Shown: positions 1-8,448 of the stretch, piece by piece | Numbering within the stretch: position 1 is the stretch's first letter | Layout of the letters: the number at the start of each line of letters is the position of its first letter | NCBI RefSeq assembly: GCF_023349185.1 | Contig: NZ_JAKIKY010000015.1 | Span: forward strand, 62,001-126,000 | Direction: 5' to 3' | DNA: 64,000 nt | Source: Shewanella aquimarina | Lineage (GTDB): Bacteria > Pseudomonadota > Gammaproteobacteria > Enterobacterales > Shewanellaceae | Notes under the pieces: model-generated | Seen by the model: only the letters and a program-made list of their open reading frames with translations | What the model was told of the DNA's origin: nothing | Databases searched by the model: none | Program-made: the position numbers and the translations under genes

Positions 1-99
1 TTCTACAATTAAAAATACTAATACAGTTATCGAGCGTTTTAACAAGCTAGAATGATCAATTATTTATTACGATTGGTATAAGCTCGTCTACTCAATCTA

Positions 100-130
100 A
101 AAAGCGGAGCCTCTGGCTCCGCATTTTGTT
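100..130. terminator. intrinsic terminator, probably bidirectional
   Basis: Stem GCGGAGCC / GGCTCCGC with a 3-nt loop, flanked by A-rich sequence on the left and T-rich sequence on the right. It lies just past the stop of the minus-strand lipase-like gene and could also end a plus-strand transcript entering from outside the window. Bases 1-99 are AT-rich and show no gene. Confidence 0.75.
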
Positions 131-140
131 TTATCCACCT

Positions 141-1490
141 TTAATCCTGCGGCGGTATTTGCTTAAAGTCCGCTTTCTCGCCAATCTTAGCAAAGCCGAA
201 GGTATTGGGGGCAATATAGCGCTCAAGCTGCACATCGAGCATCAGGGTCTGATCGGCGCCAAACAGCTGGGTTAACTGCTCGGGCTCACAGCGAAACTCG
301 GCGCTCTTGTAATGGCAAAAACCCTCTGCGGGCCTTGGGATCAGCTTAAGCCCCAGCTTACCCGCCTTTATCTTGGAGAGCTTATTGGCATCCAAATAGA
401 AGGTGATCACGTTACCGTTGACGCTGTTACGCTGCTTATCCAGCACCATGGCGTGGGGCAACCGCGAGGCATGGTACTCATCGCCCGCCAAGAGATAGCA
501 ATCGAAGTCGGTGACGGCATGGCCCAGGTTATCGAACACTCGCACCACCAGCATGCAGTAACGGGGTGGTTTACGACTCGCCTCGGACTCGAGCGCCATC
601 TGTTCTCTCAGCTTACGATACCCCTGGCGATCTTTTACCCTCAGACAATCGAGAATATCGGCGACCACAGGCTTGTTAGCGGCATTTTTCTGGGTCACTG
701 AGTTCATGATTCCCATCTTGCGATTGCTATGACTCGCCTTAGGCACAATCCCTAAGACACAAGGCTCAACGGCCTGGGTGAGCTCCGTTAGCGCCAGAGT
801 CTCGGCGCACTCGCCGTCGAAGCTGTCGCAGAGTACGCCCACTTGCTGCGCCAGCTTGGCATAGACAAAGTTCATGTTGGCGGCGCACACCCGCACCACG
901 CCATCAGACCCCGCCTCGCCGGTGTAACTGTTCATATAGTCGTAAAGCGCACCGTCTATGGCCTCTCCAGTGAGCACGAAGGGATAGACGTCGCTGCTAA
1001 GCCAATCCTTTTGCTGCCAGCTCAGATTGAGCTGATGCTGACCGTCGCTGCCCAGCTCCAGCCAATCCAATACTCGCTGACCCGGCTCGACACCATCGAA
1101 CCAGGCTTTGAGTCGACTCACCCTTGACTTACCCAGCTGCGCCAATGCCGAGCCATGATTGGCGGGCGCCAGCATGATCAGGTGTTGTAGCGGCGTCGTC
1201 GCTGCCTCTTGGTAATAGCGGCACAACCAGTGGCGAATCAGTGGACCGCCGGTGGAGTGAGTAATCACAGAGAAGGGCTCATCCCCCAGCTCAGCGAGGC
1301 GTGCCGACTCGAAGGCGATACTGAGATCTTCCAGCGTCACCGCGTCGTTAAAGCTGATATATCGCCCCAGATAGATGTGTTGAATATCCAGATCTAGCGC
1401 CTCGGGGGCCAGCTTAAGCAGCGCCTGGGGCAGCTCGCCATAGGTCTGGGTACTGGTGACACTCCATCCATGCACAAACACCAGTTTCAT
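141..1490 (-). CDS. lipase-like alpha/beta-hydrolase
   Basis: 449-residue protein, probably an esterase or lipase of the alpha/beta-hydrolase fold. The N-terminus has beta-strand-1 and oxyanion-type sequence FVHGWS (residues 4-9). A nucleophile-elbow-like THSTGG near residue 78 carries the presumed catalytic Ser within the family pattern G/T-H-S-x-G-G, and a PANHGSALAQLG stretch follows as in triacylglycerol-lipase-like proteins. The C-terminal third (about 315-449) has no motif I recognise. No signal peptide is evident, so it is probably cytoplasmic. It is monocistronic, and the next gene is divergent. The substrate is not predictable. Confidence 0.75.
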   Translation of the reverse strand: MKLVFVHGWSVTSTQTYGELPQALLKLAPEALDLDIQHIYLGRYISFNDAVTLEDLSIAFESARLAELGDEPFSVITHSTGGPLIRHWLCRYYQEAATTPLQHLIMLAPANHGSALAQLGKSRVSRLKAWFDGVEPGQRVLDWLELGSDGQHQLNLSWQQKDWLSSDVYPFVLTGEAIDGALYDYMNSYTGEAGSDGVVRVCAANMNFVYAKLAQQVGVLCDSFDGECAETLALTELTQAVEPCVLGIVPKASHSNRKMGIMNSVTQKNAANKPVVADILDCLRVKDRQGYRKLREQMALESEASRKPPRYCMLVVRVFDNLGHAVTDFDCYLLAGDEYHASRLPHAMVLDKQRNSVNGNVITFYLDANKLSKIKAGKLGLKLIPRPAEGFCHYKSAEFRCEPEQLTQLFGADQTLMLDVQLERYIAPNTFGFAKIGEKADFKQIPPQD

Positions 1491-1667
1491 CGTCTCACTC
1501 CTTCATTTGTCTCGACGCTCATCGGGGACCTTAAGCTCCACAGGCGCCACATCTATAGACACGACACCTGCAATCTAACTTGCAGATCTCATTCAGTTTT
1601 GGTTCAGCAAGGCTAACTTACTATGCCCTCAACGAAAACAACACCACCTTTTAAGAGAGAGCATATT

Positions 1668-2258
1668 ATGACTAAGAAGACATTAGCAGTAGCCGCAGTC
1701 ATCACCGCAGCATTGTCAGCGCCAACTATGGCCGCTGATTGGTTCATCGGTGGCGGTATCGGTTCACAAGAGAACAACTACAAGGCAGAGATCACCGAAG
1801 CGGTCGATCCAGGCTTCAGCAAGGGCACCTTCAAAGATTCAGATAGCGACATGATCTATGAGCTACGTGGCGGTGTTTACCTCAATGACAACAACCGCGT
1901 ATACGGTACTTACTCTTACAACTCAGATGACTTCGCTAAGCAGCAGAGCTTCTTGATGTCTTACGACTACCTGGTCGGCCTGGATGCGAACAACAAGTTC
2001 AACTGGTTCATCGGTGCAACCGCGGGTGTTAACCACACGAGTCCAGATGTCGATATGCTGGAATCAAAAAACAACTTCGTATGGGGTGGTCAAACCGGTT
2101 TCATGTACAAGATCAACGACAAGGTGAGCACAGAGATCGGCTACCGTTACCTGAAGCAAGACTATGACAAGACCCTCACCTCAGAATCAGGTGACAAGGC
2201 ATCATTCTCACTAGACGACAGCCAGCAGGTTTACCTGTCTGTAGACTACCGCTTCTAA
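1668..2258 (+). CDS. outer membrane beta-barrel protein, OmpA/opacity-like
   Basis: The preferred start is the ATG at 1668, preceded by AAGAGAGAG; an upstream in-frame ATG at 1623 would add 15 residues without improving the signal peptide. The 196-residue product opens with a Sec signal (MTKKTLAVAAVI... ending at PTMAA), followed by alternating strands typical of small 8-stranded barrels: GGGIGSQE near the N-terminus, ELRGGVYL, TEIGYRYLKQDY, and a C-terminal VYLSVDYRF with terminal Phe, the outer-membrane assembly signature. It is probably inserted in the outer membrane by BAM. Function unknown; a structural or adhesion role is typical of this family. Confidence 0.85.
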   Translation: MTKKTLAVAAVITAALSAPTMAADWFIGGGIGSQENNYKAEITEAVDPGFSKGTFKDSDSDMIYELRGGVYLNDNNRVYGTYSYNSDDFAKQQSFLMSYDYLVGLDANNKFNWFIGATAGVNHTSPDVDMLESKNNFVWGGQTGFMYKINDKVSTEIGYRYLKQDYDKTLTSESGDKASFSLDDSQQVYLSVDYRF

Positions 2259-2275
2259 GCCAAGTCTTTACAACA

Positions 2276-2297
2276 AAGCCCCGCAAGGGGCTTTTTT
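2276..2297 (+). terminator. intrinsic terminator of the beta-barrel gene
   Basis: Stem AAGCCCC gcaa GGGGCTT followed by T6, 17 nt after the stop codon. It abuts the stop codon of the convergent DUF1223 gene. Confidence 0.9.
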
Positions 2298-2298
2298 A

Positions 2299-3072
2299 TT
2301 ATTCATCTATTGGCTCATTCTCCAGCCAATCCCCAACCGCCTGCAGGGGGAGATAATCTTGTTCTACCCAGGCTACCCAGGCCAAGCGCTTCGCCTCTCT
2401 GGCCTCACCGGGTAAGGCACCCAAAGTGCCTAAGAAGCTTACCGGGGTAGCGTCAATGCCTCGAAAGTGCTGGTGACTTAAGACCACAAAATCTTCTCGC
2501 AGATATTTGCCGCGATTCTCTCCCCTGCCAACCTGAGTCGCCATACCACTGCCCAGCAAGGCTAGGTGCAACGAGAGCCCCTCATTACTGGGCAACTGAC
2601 TGTCAAATGTCGCCGTCACAGCTTGCCCCGCTATGGTCACGCTTAGCTTGCCCACTAACGGGCGCATAACGGCTTCATCGGGCAGTAAACCCTGGCCACC
2701 CGGGCGCCACTCGCGGCCATTGATCACCAGCTGCGGCGTATAGACCTGGGAGATGCCCTTGTGGTTGAGATAGTCATACTGGCGGCGACTGAAGGCACGC
2801 CTGGAAAAGGGATCCCGCCAGCCGAGGTAGTTCCAGTAGGTCACATGAAAGGCCAAGGGAAAGTAATCGCGCCACAGGCCGGTCTCCCGCTTGAAACCCG
2901 AGAGCCAACGATCCATGGGCGGACAGCTGCTACAGCCTTGAGAGGTAAACAGCTCTATCACAAGCGGTTGCAGCTCACCACTGCGCTTGTGAAACTGCGT
3001 CTGCGTCTGCGCCGCCAAAAGCGGCTGAGTAAACAGACTGAGCAAGAGCAATAAGGCAAGTTTACTCGGCAC
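2299..3072 (-). CDS. DUF1223 family thioredoxin-fold secreted protein
   Basis: 257 residues with a GTG start at 3072, supported by GGAGG seven bases upstream. An N-terminal signal peptide (MPSKLALLLLLSLFTQPLLA) is followed by the DUF1223 signature: VIELFTSQGCSSCPPMDRW, a thioredoxin-like CSSC motif, then YWNYLGWRDPFS and the QVYTPQLVINGRE block. Family members are periplasmic or secreted and have no established activity; a thiol-redox role is an inference from the CSSC motif. No operon partner is seen. Confidence 0.85.
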   Translation of the reverse strand: MPSKLALLLLLSLFTQPLLAAQTQTQFHKRSGELQPLVIELFTSQGCSSCPPMDRWLSGFKRETGLWRDYFPLAFHVTYWNYLGWRDPFSRRAFSRRQYDYLNHKGISQVYTPQLVINGREWRPGGQGLLPDEAVMRPLVGKLSVTIAGQAVTATFDSQLPSNEGLSLHLALLGSGMATQVGRGENRGKYLREDFVVLSHQHFRGIDATPVSFLGTLGALPGEAREAKRLAWVAWVEQDYLPLQAVGDWLENEPIDE

Positions 3073-3182
3073 GGGTTATCCTCCAAGATGATAGGCATCT
3101 ACTTAAGAGACCCGGCGCCGAACCATTTACATTCACGGACCGTTTACACTCAAAGATGCCCTCTTCAATCAAAGGAAAACCT

Positions 3183-3455
3183 ATGGAACCCTATCGCATC
3201 ATAGACTGTCATGTTCACGACCACCTGGAGCTGGCTTGCATCAGGGGTTACCAACTGCTTATCGAGACCTCAGAAGGCGACATTCGTGCCACCGCCATCA
3301 CACTCACCACCCAGGCGGATAAGAGCGAGTACCTGACCGTGAGAAACGAGGCGGGCGAGCAGGCGATCCGCCTGGATCATATTCAGGCCATCACCCCCTT
3401 AATCCAGGGCGCGGCGTTCGATCGTGTGATGATCGCCGCAGCCAAGAAACCCTAA
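3183..3455 (+). CDS. rof: Rof-family Rho-binding antiterminator
   Basis: 90-residue small acidic protein starting at ATG 3183 behind AAAGGA; an in-frame ATG at 3156 lacks a ribosome binding site. The sequence MEPYRIIDCHVHDHLELACI matches the Rof/YaeO family start (Y..I.C..HD.LE.AC), followed by the five-stranded OB/Sm-like core rich in T and V. Rof binds Rho and inhibits Rho-dependent termination in Escherichia coli; the role here is by homology. A single gene with no close neighbour on the same strand. Confidence 0.8.
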   Translation: MEPYRIIDCHVHDHLELACIRGYQLLIETSEGDIRATAITLTTQADKSEYLTVRNEAGEQAIRLDHIQAITPLIQGAAFDRVMIAAAKKP

Positions 3456-3650
3456 CAAGATTAACGCCAGGGGCCGCCGGCGAGTCACTTACAAGCCCTT
3501 TAGCGCAGTATGCTCGCCGCGCCGACGAAATAAACAATGTTTAATCCATATATAGATGGATTTTTAGACATTTAGCACGAATTAGCTATTCACTCAGATA
3601 GCCGCACTGATAGAATCGAAGCACCATCCAGAAACTATTAGGACCTCCCC

Positions 3651-3857
3651 ATGAGCCTTGAACTACTGTCCAAGCTGGAGACAAAAATCCAAGCGGCACT
3701 CGAAACCATTGAGCTACTGAAAATGGAGCTTGAAGAAGAGAAGCAGAAGAACCACACCCTGAACGAACAGAACCAACAGCTGAGTCAAGATCTCAACTCT
3801 TGGAACGAAAAAGTGACCGGGCTTGTGGGTCTGCTGAACGACGAAGTTAGCGAATAA
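3651..3857 (+). CDS. zapB: cell division protein ZapB
   Basis: A 68-residue, almost wholly helical acidic coiled coil (MSLELLSKLETKIQAALETI..., heptads of Leu through residue 60) matching the length and start of ZapB. ZapB is a cytoplasmic FtsZ-ring stabiliser that bridges ZapA and MatP. The start lies behind AGGACCTCCCC. The preceding 190 bases (3460-3645) are AT-rich promoter-type sequence without genes. Confidence 0.85.
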   Translation: MSLELLSKLETKIQAALETIELLKMELEEEKQKNHTLNEQNQQLSQDLNSWNEKVTGLVGLLNDEVSE

Positions 3858-3939
3858 CCTTAGCGAATAACTTCAGAGGAGAGGCGCTTATACAAGGAGG
3901 CAGAAGCTCTTATGATAAGCGCATTCGATGCGCGAAGAC

Positions 3940-4152
3940 CTAAGCCGTCTTCGCCTCGTTATGTTGGTGCTCAATCATTTCATTCAATTCCATGATGGCG
4001 CGTTTTACCTGAGGCAGGCTCTGACGCGGCAGCAAAAATTTTCCTTTCTCGAACTCTAATCGTCCCAGGTCCTTTACCCAGATCACCCCAGAAACAAAAA
4101 TGCGGGCATGTTTAACAATCAATTTCGGCGCGTAGACAGGAAAAACTCTCAT
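3940..4152 (-). CDS. small conserved hypothetical protein
   Basis: 70-residue basic protein starting at ATG 4152, four bases after GGAGGT; a TTG five codons upstream overlaps that ribosome binding site and is rejected. The sequence begins MRVFPVYAPKLIVKHARIFV and has a predicted beta-rich N-half (KLIVKHARIFVSGVIWVKDL, FEKGKFLLP) and a short acidic C-terminal helix ending in EHQHNEAKTA. I recognise no domain and no signal peptide. It lies alone, upstream of a gene-free stretch with a candidate small RNA. Confidence 0.6.
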   Translation of the reverse strand: MRVFPVYAPKLIVKHARIFVSGVIWVKDLGRLEFEKGKFLLPRQSLPQVKRAIMELNEMIEHQHNEAKTA

Positions 4153-4340
4153 GAGACCTCCAAGCAAGACTCTGCGTTCTTATTTTTATACTTAGATTCG
4201 ACAGGTCTTTTACCATGTTAGTTTCAATTTTTTGAGCATTTTTTTCGCTAAATTTGACCTTCATGCCATAGTGCGAAATTTTTACCTTGTCTATCAGACT
4301 AATAGACTAGCCTAAACAAAAATTGTCACTTGCCAAATTT

Positions 4341-4437
4341 TTGACACACTGGTAGATTGGAATAGTTACTCAGGGTAAATAGAGCTTTTTAGCTCAATAA
4401 CCGTATTTCCATAGCGACCGGAAATACGGTTTTTTTT
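4341..4437 (+). ncRNA. candidate small RNA with promoter and terminator
   Basis: The gene-free stretch 4153-4489 contains, on the plus strand, a -35-like TTGACA (4341-4346), a -10-like TAGTTA 16 bases later (4363-4368), a short hairpin GAGC ttttta GCTC (4383-4395 region) and a strong Rho-independent terminator (4399-4437). No plus-strand ORF precedes the terminator, so a transcript of about 65 nt starting near 4374 is plausible. It does not resemble Spot 42, which lies near dsbA in E. coli. This is inference only. Confidence 0.35.
4399..4437 (+). terminator. strong intrinsic terminator without an upstream plus-strand gene
   Basis: Twelve-bp stem AACCGTATTTCC / GGAAATACGGTT with a 9-nt loop and a run of eight or more T. 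The nearest plus-strand gene is zapB, 540 bases upstream, so this probably ends an unannotated transcript. Confidence 0.8.
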
Positions 4438-4450
4438 ATTCTGGGCAACA

Positions 4451-4472
4451 AAAAAGGGGCCTAAGCCCCTTT
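4451..4472 (-). terminator. dsbA terminator
   Basis: Stem AAAGGGGC ctaa GCCCCTTT, followed in the minus direction by T6. It lies 18 bases beyond the dsbA stop and closes the srkA-dsbA run. Confidence 0.85.
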
Positions 4473-4489
4473 CGATGACAAGCTAGCTA

Positions 4490-5101
4490 TTACTTCAAGC
4501 TAGTCAGATAGTAAGCGATCTGTAGCAACTCGTCATAAGACTTAATCGCACCGGTTTCCACACGATACTTGCCGTTTACCACCAGGGCAGGTACTCCAGA
4601 CAGCTTGGCATTCTCGGTCGCACGCTTCATCTGCGCCATCTGTGCGCTCACCATGAAAGAGTTGGCGGCGGCATCGAAATCTTTGCCATCTACGCCATTG
4701 GCGATGAACAGCTGACGGATATCGTCACGGCTAACGAAACGTTGCTTCTTGTCGTGGATAGCGGCAAACAGCGCGTGTTCCATCTTGTCTTCAACCTTCA
4801 GCTGATTCGCTACGGCGAAGGCACGAGACATCTCTGGACCCATTTCACGACCGATAAATTCAACATGGTTCTGCTTAAACACCACACCTTCTGGCAGGTT
4901 AGCCTTGATCTTAGGCACCTGAGTCTTGGCAAAGTTGTAGCAATGTGGGCAGTAGAAAGAGAAAAACTCGGCGATCTCTGGCTTAGCCGTAGCTGGGCCA
5001 TCGTTGATCACTGTGTAATGAACTCCCTCTTTGTAATCGGCGGCCAGTGCCGCCATAGGGGCAACTAAGAGTGCCAGTGCTACCAATAACGCTTTTTTCA
5101 T
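4490..5101 (-). CDS. dsbA: periplasmic thiol:disulfide oxidoreductase DsbA
   Basis: 203 residues from ATG 5101 (GGGAAGGAAAC upstream); a longer in-frame start adds residues ahead of the signal peptide and is rejected. Signal peptide MKKALLVALALLVAPMAALA, then mature DsbA: AEFFSFYCPHCYNF with active-site CPHC, the helical insertion domain, and the cis-Pro loop SGVPALVVNGKY. It oxidises cysteines of exported proteins and is re-oxidised by DsbB. It follows srkA with a 128-base gap, the same yihE-dsbA order as in E. coli, and ends at a clear terminator. Confidence 0.96.
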   Translation of the reverse strand: MKKALLVALALLVAPMAALAADYKEGVHYTVINDGPATAKPEIAEFFSFYCPHCYNFAKTQVPKIKANLPEGVVFKQNHVEFIGREMGPEMSRAFAVANQLKVEDKMEHALFAAIHDKKQRFVSRDDIRQLFIANGVDGKDFDAAANSFMVSAQMAQMKRATENAKLSGVPALVVNGKYRVETGAIKSYDELLQIAYYLTSLK

Positions 5102-5229
5102 TATGTTTCCTTCCCAGTGCCTAAGCACCACTATGACAAATAGATTGACCATACCTTAAAGTGGTTTGGAGTCCACCTCAAGCGGATAAGTTCATTTTTC
5201 TGTTACAAATTACAGCCAGGTTTGCCGGG

Positions 5230-6231
5230 CTAATAGGGGATCAGGGTGAGCGGCGGCTCGTCCAACTTGGCCAGCTGCTCCTTGAACGCCAAGATCTGCT
5301 GCTCCCAATATTTCTCCTCGCCATACCAGGGGAAATGCATCGGAAAGGCCGGATCCTGCCAGCGCCGACTCAGCCAGGCATTGTAATGCAACATACGCAT
5401 CGCCCGCAGCGACTCGATCAGATGCAGCTGGCGATTGTCGAAGTCGCAGAACTCCTCATAGGCCTCCAGCAACACCTCCAGCTGCAGGGTCTGCTGCGAG
5501 CGCTCGCCCGAGAGCATCATCCAGATATCCTGCACCGCAGGTCCCATCTTGGCGTCATCCAAGTCGACAAATCCTGGGCCGTCTGGGGTCCATAGGATGT
5601 TGCTGGGGTGCAGATCCCCATGCAGGCGTATCGCCTCGCAGGGGTAGTGATGCCAGATGGCTTTGGCCTTGTCGAGCACCTGCTCCACTATGGTGAAGTA
5701 GGCGGTCTCCAGGCTAGGTGGCACATGATCTGAGCCCTTGAGCCACGCCAGAGACTCATCGCCCAACAGCTTAGGAGTCAGTGTCTGACGATGCTTAAAG
5801 GGACGCTGCTTGGCCAACTGATGAATGCGACCGATGAAATGTCCCACCTCCTCGAGCTGCTCCAGGTTATCCACCTCGAAGGCACGCCCGCCCATGGAGG
5901 GAAACAGCGCGAAGCGATAACCCTGATACTCCTGCAATGAGCGCCCCTCGATGATCACGGGCGCCGCCACGGGGATCTCCTCCTCCACCAACTCGGCGCA
6001 GAAGTCGTGCTCCTCCTGGATCTGCTCGTTGCTCCAACGCTCGGGGCGATAAAACTTCACCACATAGCGCTTACCCAGATCGCAGCGAAACTGATAGACG
6101 CGGTTCTCATAGCTGTTGAGCGCCAAAAGCCCTGTCTCTGGGTAGATGCCCACAGATTCGATGGCATCCAGGATGAGATCCGGCGTCAACGCCTGAAAAT
6201 GAAACCCTGCCCCTTGCATCGACGTTGTCAT
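5230..6231 (-). CDS. srkA: stress response kinase A (YihE/RdoA)
   Basis: 333 residues, matching SrkA length and sequence throughout: LNSYENRVYQF near residue 38, VVKFYRPERWS containing the ATP-binding Lys, a catalytic loop RLHGDLHPSNILW (Asp and Asn of the kinase fold) and the metal-binding VDLDDAKMGPAVQD. The cytoplasmic Ser/Thr kinase belongs to the choline-kinase/APH fold and is linked in E. coli to survival of cell-envelope stress. Its start overlaps the DUF3630 stop by 4 nt (ATGA), so translation is probably coupled, and dsbA follows. Confidence 0.93.
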   Translation of the reverse strand: MTTSMQGAGFHFQALTPDLILDAIESVGIYPETGLLALNSYENRVYQFRCDLGKRYVVKFYRPERWSNEQIQEEHDFCAELVEEEIPVAAPVIIEGRSLQEYQGYRFALFPSMGGRAFEVDNLEQLEEVGHFIGRIHQLAKQRPFKHRQTLTPKLLGDESLAWLKGSDHVPPSLETAYFTIVEQVLDKAKAIWHHYPCEAIRLHGDLHPSNILWTPDGPGFVDLDDAKMGPAVQDIWMMLSGERSQQTLQLEVLLEAYEEFCDFDNRQLHLIESLRAMRMLHYNAWLSRRWQDPAFPMHFPWYGEEKYWEQQILAFKEQLAKLDEPPLTLIPY

Positions 6232-6533
6232 AGTTGTGACTCCAATAAGCTGGCCAGATAGACGAGCACCTCGACTTCATCGTCGCGCTCCACAGACAGC
6301 CAGCAGACATCGCCGTAAAACTCATAATTTAGCTGCAACAGGCTGCCCTCGAACTCCAGCAGCCACTGATGCCTGTCGGCGCCCCAATGACGCTGGATCA
6401 CCCGGCAATCCAGCGCCTTAACGAGCGCCTCGGCAAAAGGATCGAAGCGGTCAAAATCCACATCGGCCAGAATCGACAGGCTCTTGGCCTGGGGCTCGAC
6501 CTTAATGGCGCTGATCTTCAACTCTTGATTCAT
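6228..6533 (-). CDS. DUF3630 family protein
   Basis: 101-residue acidic cytoplasmic protein (MNQELKISAIKVEPQAKSLS...), matching the small DUF3630 family known from Shewanella and relatives. Trp and Tyr are concentrated in the centre (QRHWGADRHQWLLEFEG, YEFYGDVCWLSVERDD). No catalytic motif is visible and function is unknown. It overlaps srkA by ATGA and lies 70 bases after selO, so it is probably part of the same transcript. Confidence 0.7.
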   Translation of the reverse strand: MNQELKISAIKVEPQAKSLSILADVDFDRFDPFAEALVKALDCRVIQRHWGADRHQWLLEFEGSLLQLNYEFYGDVCWLSVERDDEVEVLVYLASLLESQL

Positions 6534-6603
6534 AACTTACTCAGGGTTATCCCTGCCTCTTCAAACTGATTCTTTTAGGCCCACGCGCGGCTATCTCAGG
6601 CGG

Positions 6604-8058
6604 CTAGCTACTACAGGACATGATAAGCCCCTGCCCCCACTCGGGTGGACGCTTGGCATAGGCTTCCTTCTCCGGCTGCTCGTCGAAGGGACGTGTCAGC
6701 AGCTGGTGCAGATCGGCCAGCGGCTGGGTATTGCCCTCTTCACAGGCGATAATCGCCTCCTGAGCCAGATAGTTGCGCAGCACATACTTTGGATTCACCT
6801 GTGCCCGCGCCGCCTGCCAGCCGGCCACATCACTCACTTGTCCCAGGCGCTCGCGATAGGCCTGATACCAGGTATCGAAACCGGCGAGGTCGATAAAGTC
6901 ATCCCTTAAGGACGAGTGTTGGCTATTGGGGTCCAGCTGGGCGAAGCGGCGCCAGGTGTTGGTATGATCCAAGCGGTTGGCCTCCATCAGCTGGGTAAAG
7001 CCGCCGATCAGCTGCAGGTCGGCCTCATCTTGCTCGCTGCCTGCCGGCTCAACCAACTTGATGCCCAGCTTATCGCGCATCAAGACCAGATAGGCCTGCA
7101 CCAGGTGATGCTGGTAGGTATTGAGGGCGGCGATTAGATCGTCCGAGGCGATAATCGGCACTAGGGCCTGGGCCAGACGCTGCAGGTTCCACAGGCCGAC
7201 GCCCGGCTGCTGACCGAAGGCATAGCGACCATTGGGATCCGAATGGTTACAGATAAAGTCCTCCTCGAAGGTATCGAGGAAGGCGAAGGGGCCGAAATCG
7301 AAGCTATCGCCGAGGATCGACATATTGTCTGTGTTCATCACCCCATGGGCGAAGCCGACGGCCTGCCAGTGGGCGATCAGCTTGGCGGTATCGGCCACCA
7401 CACGATTAAACCAGGCGATGTAGCCGGCCTGATCACGGCTCAGCTCTGGGTAGTGCTGGCTCAGGGTAAAGTCGAGCAGCTGCTTGAGCTTATCCTTGCT
7501 GCCCTGCTCGCTGTGGCAGAAGAACTCGAAATGACCGAAGCGGATATGGCTCTTGGCCAGACGCACGGTAATGGCCGCCGTCTCCTGAGTCTCGCGCCAC
7601 ACGGGTAGGTCAGAGCCGATCACCGCCAGGGCGCGTGTCGTGGGGATATTGAGATGATGCAGCGCCTCGGAAACCAGAAACTCGCGCACCGCGCTGCGCA
7701 TCACGGCGCGGCCGTCGCCATGGCGGGAATAGGGAGTCATGCCCGCGCCTTTGAGCGCCACATCCCAGTAGCCCTGTGGACCCTCGGCCTCACCGAGAAT
7801 GATGGAGCGGCCGTCGCCAAGCTGAGGCGAGTAGCCGCCAAACTGATGACCGCTATAGACCTGGGCATAATAGCTGGCACCCGGGATCGCCTGATTGCCC
7901 GCCAGCCCCTGTAGCAACTCGTCATCGGGCTGCTTAAGCCCAATTAGCGCGGCGGCATCTTCACTCCATGCCAGCCACTGAGGGCGCGGCAGCCCCTGAG
8001 GGGTCACCTGGGAATAAAACCCGCTTAGCTGGTCGAAATAATCTTGCTTAAACTTCAT
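6604..8058 (-). CDS. selO: protein adenylyltransferase SelO (YdiU family)
   Basis: 484-residue pseudokinase-fold AMPylator. Family hallmarks are visible: YAQVYSGHQFGGYSPQLGDGR near residue 62, LKGAGMTPYSRHGDGRAVMRS, the HGVMNTDNMSILG loop near residue 240 and DFGPFAFLD (metal-binding Asp). The extreme C-terminus is MSCSS: Cys occupies the place of selenocysteine in the animal SELENOO orthologue. SelO transfers AMP from ATP to Ser/Thr/Tyr hydroxyls of redox and metabolic proteins. It is 17 bases downstream of the lipoprotein gene, hence co-transcribed. Confidence 0.93.
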   Translation of the reverse strand: MKFKQDYFDQLSGFYSQVTPQGLPRPQWLAWSEDAAALIGLKQPDDELLQGLAGNQAIPGASYYAQVYSGHQFGGYSPQLGDGRSIILGEAEGPQGYWDVALKGAGMTPYSRHGDGRAVMRSAVREFLVSEALHHLNIPTTRALAVIGSDLPVWRETQETAAITVRLAKSHIRFGHFEFFCHSEQGSKDKLKQLLDFTLSQHYPELSRDQAGYIAWFNRVVADTAKLIAHWQAVGFAHGVMNTDNMSILGDSFDFGPFAFLDTFEEDFICNHSDPNGRYAFGQQPGVGLWNLQRLAQALVPIIASDDLIAALNTYQHHLVQAYLVLMRDKLGIKLVEPAGSEQDEADLQLIGGFTQLMEANRLDHTNTWRRFAQLDPNSQHSSLRDDFIDLAGFDTWYQAYRERLGQVSDVAGWQAARAQVNPKYVLRNYLAQEAIIACEEGNTQPLADLHQLLTRPFDEQPEKEAYAKRPPEWGQGLIMSCSS

Positions 8059-8075
8059 TGGCTAACCCTTATGCT

Positions 8076-8384
8076 TCACTGGCTTGCCAGAGTTTCCAGG
8101 CGTTGACACTTAAGCTCGCCCGCCTCATTGCGCTGACATAATTCACCGCACAGATAACTGCCGCTGCCCGTCTGACTCAGCTTCACCATACCGGCGCCCT
8201 TTGCCAGGCACTGATCCAGCTGCTGATAATAGCCAGAGATATGCTGATCCAGCTCTCCCTGTTGCAGCAACGCCTCGGCGGCGCCCGACTCGGCATCGGG
8301 AAAATAGAAGAGTGTCCATTGTGGCACCTGGGTACAAGCCGTCATAGTTAATAGTAACGCCGCGAAAGCCATCATGCTGCGCAT
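8076..8384 (-). CDS. small predicted lipoprotein
   Basis: 102 residues with signal MRSMMAFAALLLTM and lipobox LTMTAC, so lipidation on Cys17 is expected. The mature part has four further Cys (QCL, YLCGEL, CQR, KCQR), which may form disulfides. No family is recognised. AGGAG lies seven bases upstream of the ATG. First gene of the run leading to selO and DUF3630; function unknown. Confidence 0.7.
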   Translation of the reverse strand: MRSMMAFAALLLTMTACTQVPQWTLFYFPDAESGAAEALLQQGELDQHISGYYQQLDQCLAKGAGMVKLSQTGSGSYLCGELCQRNEAGELKCQRLETLASQ

Positions 8385-8448
8385 TTTGATCTCCTGTTAC
8401 CTCAGATTATCCAATCTAAACGAACGCGATTATGGTCTATAGACCAGA

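Noticed and set aside
4341..4437. Spot 42 RNA homologue
   Set aside because: Although dsbA neighbourhoods carry Spot 42 in E. coli, the sequence and hairpins here do not match it; kept only as an unassigned candidate.
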